Source of the DNA: Acidobacteriota bacterium
GTDB taxonomy: Bacteria > Acidobacteriota > Vicinamibacteria > Vicinamibacterales > Fen-181
Reading direction: 5' to 3'
DNA: 6,049 nucleotides
Assembly (NCBI GenBank): GCA_003157675.1
Contig: PMKG01000436.1
Coordinates: 1-6,049, forward strand
Shown: positions 5,178-6,049 of the stretch, piece by piece
How the letters are laid out: each line of letters opens with the position of its first letter
Position numbering within the stretch: the first letter of the stretch is position 1
Translations under genes and position numbers: made by a program
The notes under the pieces: generated by a model
Databases searched by the model: none
What the model saw: the letters and a program-made list of their open reading frames with translations, nothing else
Told to the model about the DNA's origin: nothing

Positions 5178-6049
5178 TCAGCTCGACACCTCGCGCATCG
5201 TCTCCGACGGGTGGTGCGGGTTCTGTCCCTCGAAGTTCGTCCAGTTGTACCCCTTGCCCTCGTAGTAGTCGCCGGTCGTCGTGTCCTTCGTGCCCCAGCT
5301 GTCGGTGGCGTAGAGCTTGCCCCCCTCGAGGTCCGACACCCAGTAGCTCTGGCCGCGCCGGTAATCGTCCCACTTCGAGTCCATGTAGTCCTTGCGCTCC
5401 TGCCGGGCCTCCCACGCCTTCTGGTTGTCTTCGCGGGCCCTGGTTCAGGCTGCGCATCTCGGCCGCGGTTTGCTCCTGCAAACGGCGCAGGTTGGCGAGC
5501 CCCGATTGGATGTACGCGCGCGCCTACTAGTCGTTGATGGCGAGCGCCGCGGCCACCTCCTCGAGCGCCGGATAGTAGCGGGAGAAGTCCTTCTTCGGGC
5601 CCCAAATGCCCGCGATGATGCTCGACCACTGGCCGGTGATGCCGGGCAGAAGATTGACCAGCTTGAACGCGCCGACGCACTCGACGCCGCCCTTCGACGT
5701 CCACTCGGCCAGCAGGTCGGCGGCGTCGCATCGGTTGCCGGCCTGCGACGGGCACTGCGCCATCGTCGCGCGGTCGGGTGTGTTCGAGACGACCTGCGGG
5801 TTCCGGTGGCCGAAGCCGGTCAGGATGAGCGGCAGCGTCCGGTCGGGCGGCAGGAACCGGATCCCGATGACCCCCTGCAGCATCGGGTTGCCGGCGAAGG
5901 CGGTGAAGATGAAACCCATCCCGCCGTCCGGCGACCCGGAGATGACGCGGCCCTTCGCGGCGAGGAAGTTCCAGTTCTCCGGCGTCTTCATCGAGAGGCT
6001 GCCGTCCTGCGCGCGGCGGGCCACCAGGGTGAGCTTGACGGGCGGCTCG
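5178..6049 (-). pseudogene. Broken conserved-looking gene of unknown function, 5' end beyond the window
   Basis: I do not recognise this family. The frame is open from the right edge (6048) to 5527, giving about 173 residues that include KTPENWNFLAAKGRVIS and a Cys-containing stretch (CPSQAGNRC, then a later Cys). The GTG at 6024 is probably internal, because the frame continues upstream (EPPVKLTL). Two consecutive TAG codons (5529-5524) end it. The same frame then continues for 28 codons (ARAYIQSGLANLRRLQEQTAA, then EMRSLNQ). Dropping one base in the GGGCCC at 5435-5440 joins this to a further 86 codons (AREDNQKAWEARQERKDYMD, then a Trp/Tyr/Gly-rich tail ending at 5178). The pieces make one sensible protein: a globular N-terminal part, a charged helix, and an aromatic tail with YWVSDLEGGKLYATDSWGT. 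Decay is the simplest reading. Sequencing error could explain the frameshift but less easily the double stop. A split into two genes is possible but no good start is seen for the second. Confidence 0.55.

Noticed and set aside
5526..5531. ACTAGT hexamer at the double stop, resembling a cloning-site scar
   Set aside because: A single 6-bp palindrome is expected by chance; flanking sequence shows no vector or linker and coding character continues on both sides.

Overview
The window is a GC-rich bacterial segment with densely packed genes, strongly G/C-biased third codon positions and almost no intergenic space. Base composition, a secreted amidohydrolase, weak Shine-Dalgarno sites and TANNNT boxes close to start codons would suit a soil Acidobacteriota-like genome (for example Vicinamibacteria). 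That assignment is inference, because no taxonomic marker gene is present.

Layout from left to right. (1) A short heptanucleotide tandem repeat at the left edge runs into the promoter of a secreted, metal-dependent amidohydrolase (+, 52-1257). (2) Convergent to it, 16 nt away, is a YhdH/AcuI-type NADPH-dependent acrylyl-CoA reductase/quinone oxidoreductase (-, 1274-2260). (3) A short divergent promoter region separates that gene from a UlaG-like metallo-beta-lactamase-fold hydrolase (+, best start 2375, end 3001). (4) Convergent again, 10 nt away, is a stand-alone aminomethyltransferase (GcvT)-family protein (-, 3012-4277) with an unusual aromatic segment. (5) A 205-bp intergenic region carries a promoter and a 20-bp palindromic operator for a vapBC type II toxin-antitoxin pair (+, 4483-4737 and 4737-5126). 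(6) A GC-rich hairpin follows vapC. (7) The right end is a broken, partial gene of unknown function on the minus strand (5178-6049), interrupted by two consecutive TAG codons and a one-base frameshift.

The genes do not form one pathway. The first four are single housekeeping or catabolic enzymes in alternating orientation, each apparently with its own promoter. The only clear functional module is vapBC, with overlapping reading frames and an autoregulatory-looking operator. It sits beside the decayed gene, which is typical of an accessory spot, but no integrase, transposase or attachment site is visible. I found no CRISPR array, tRNA, rRNA or clear new multi-gene system. The items most worth a second look are the disrupted gene with its Trp/Tyr-rich tail, the divergent GcvT-like protein, and the promoter/operator architectures.
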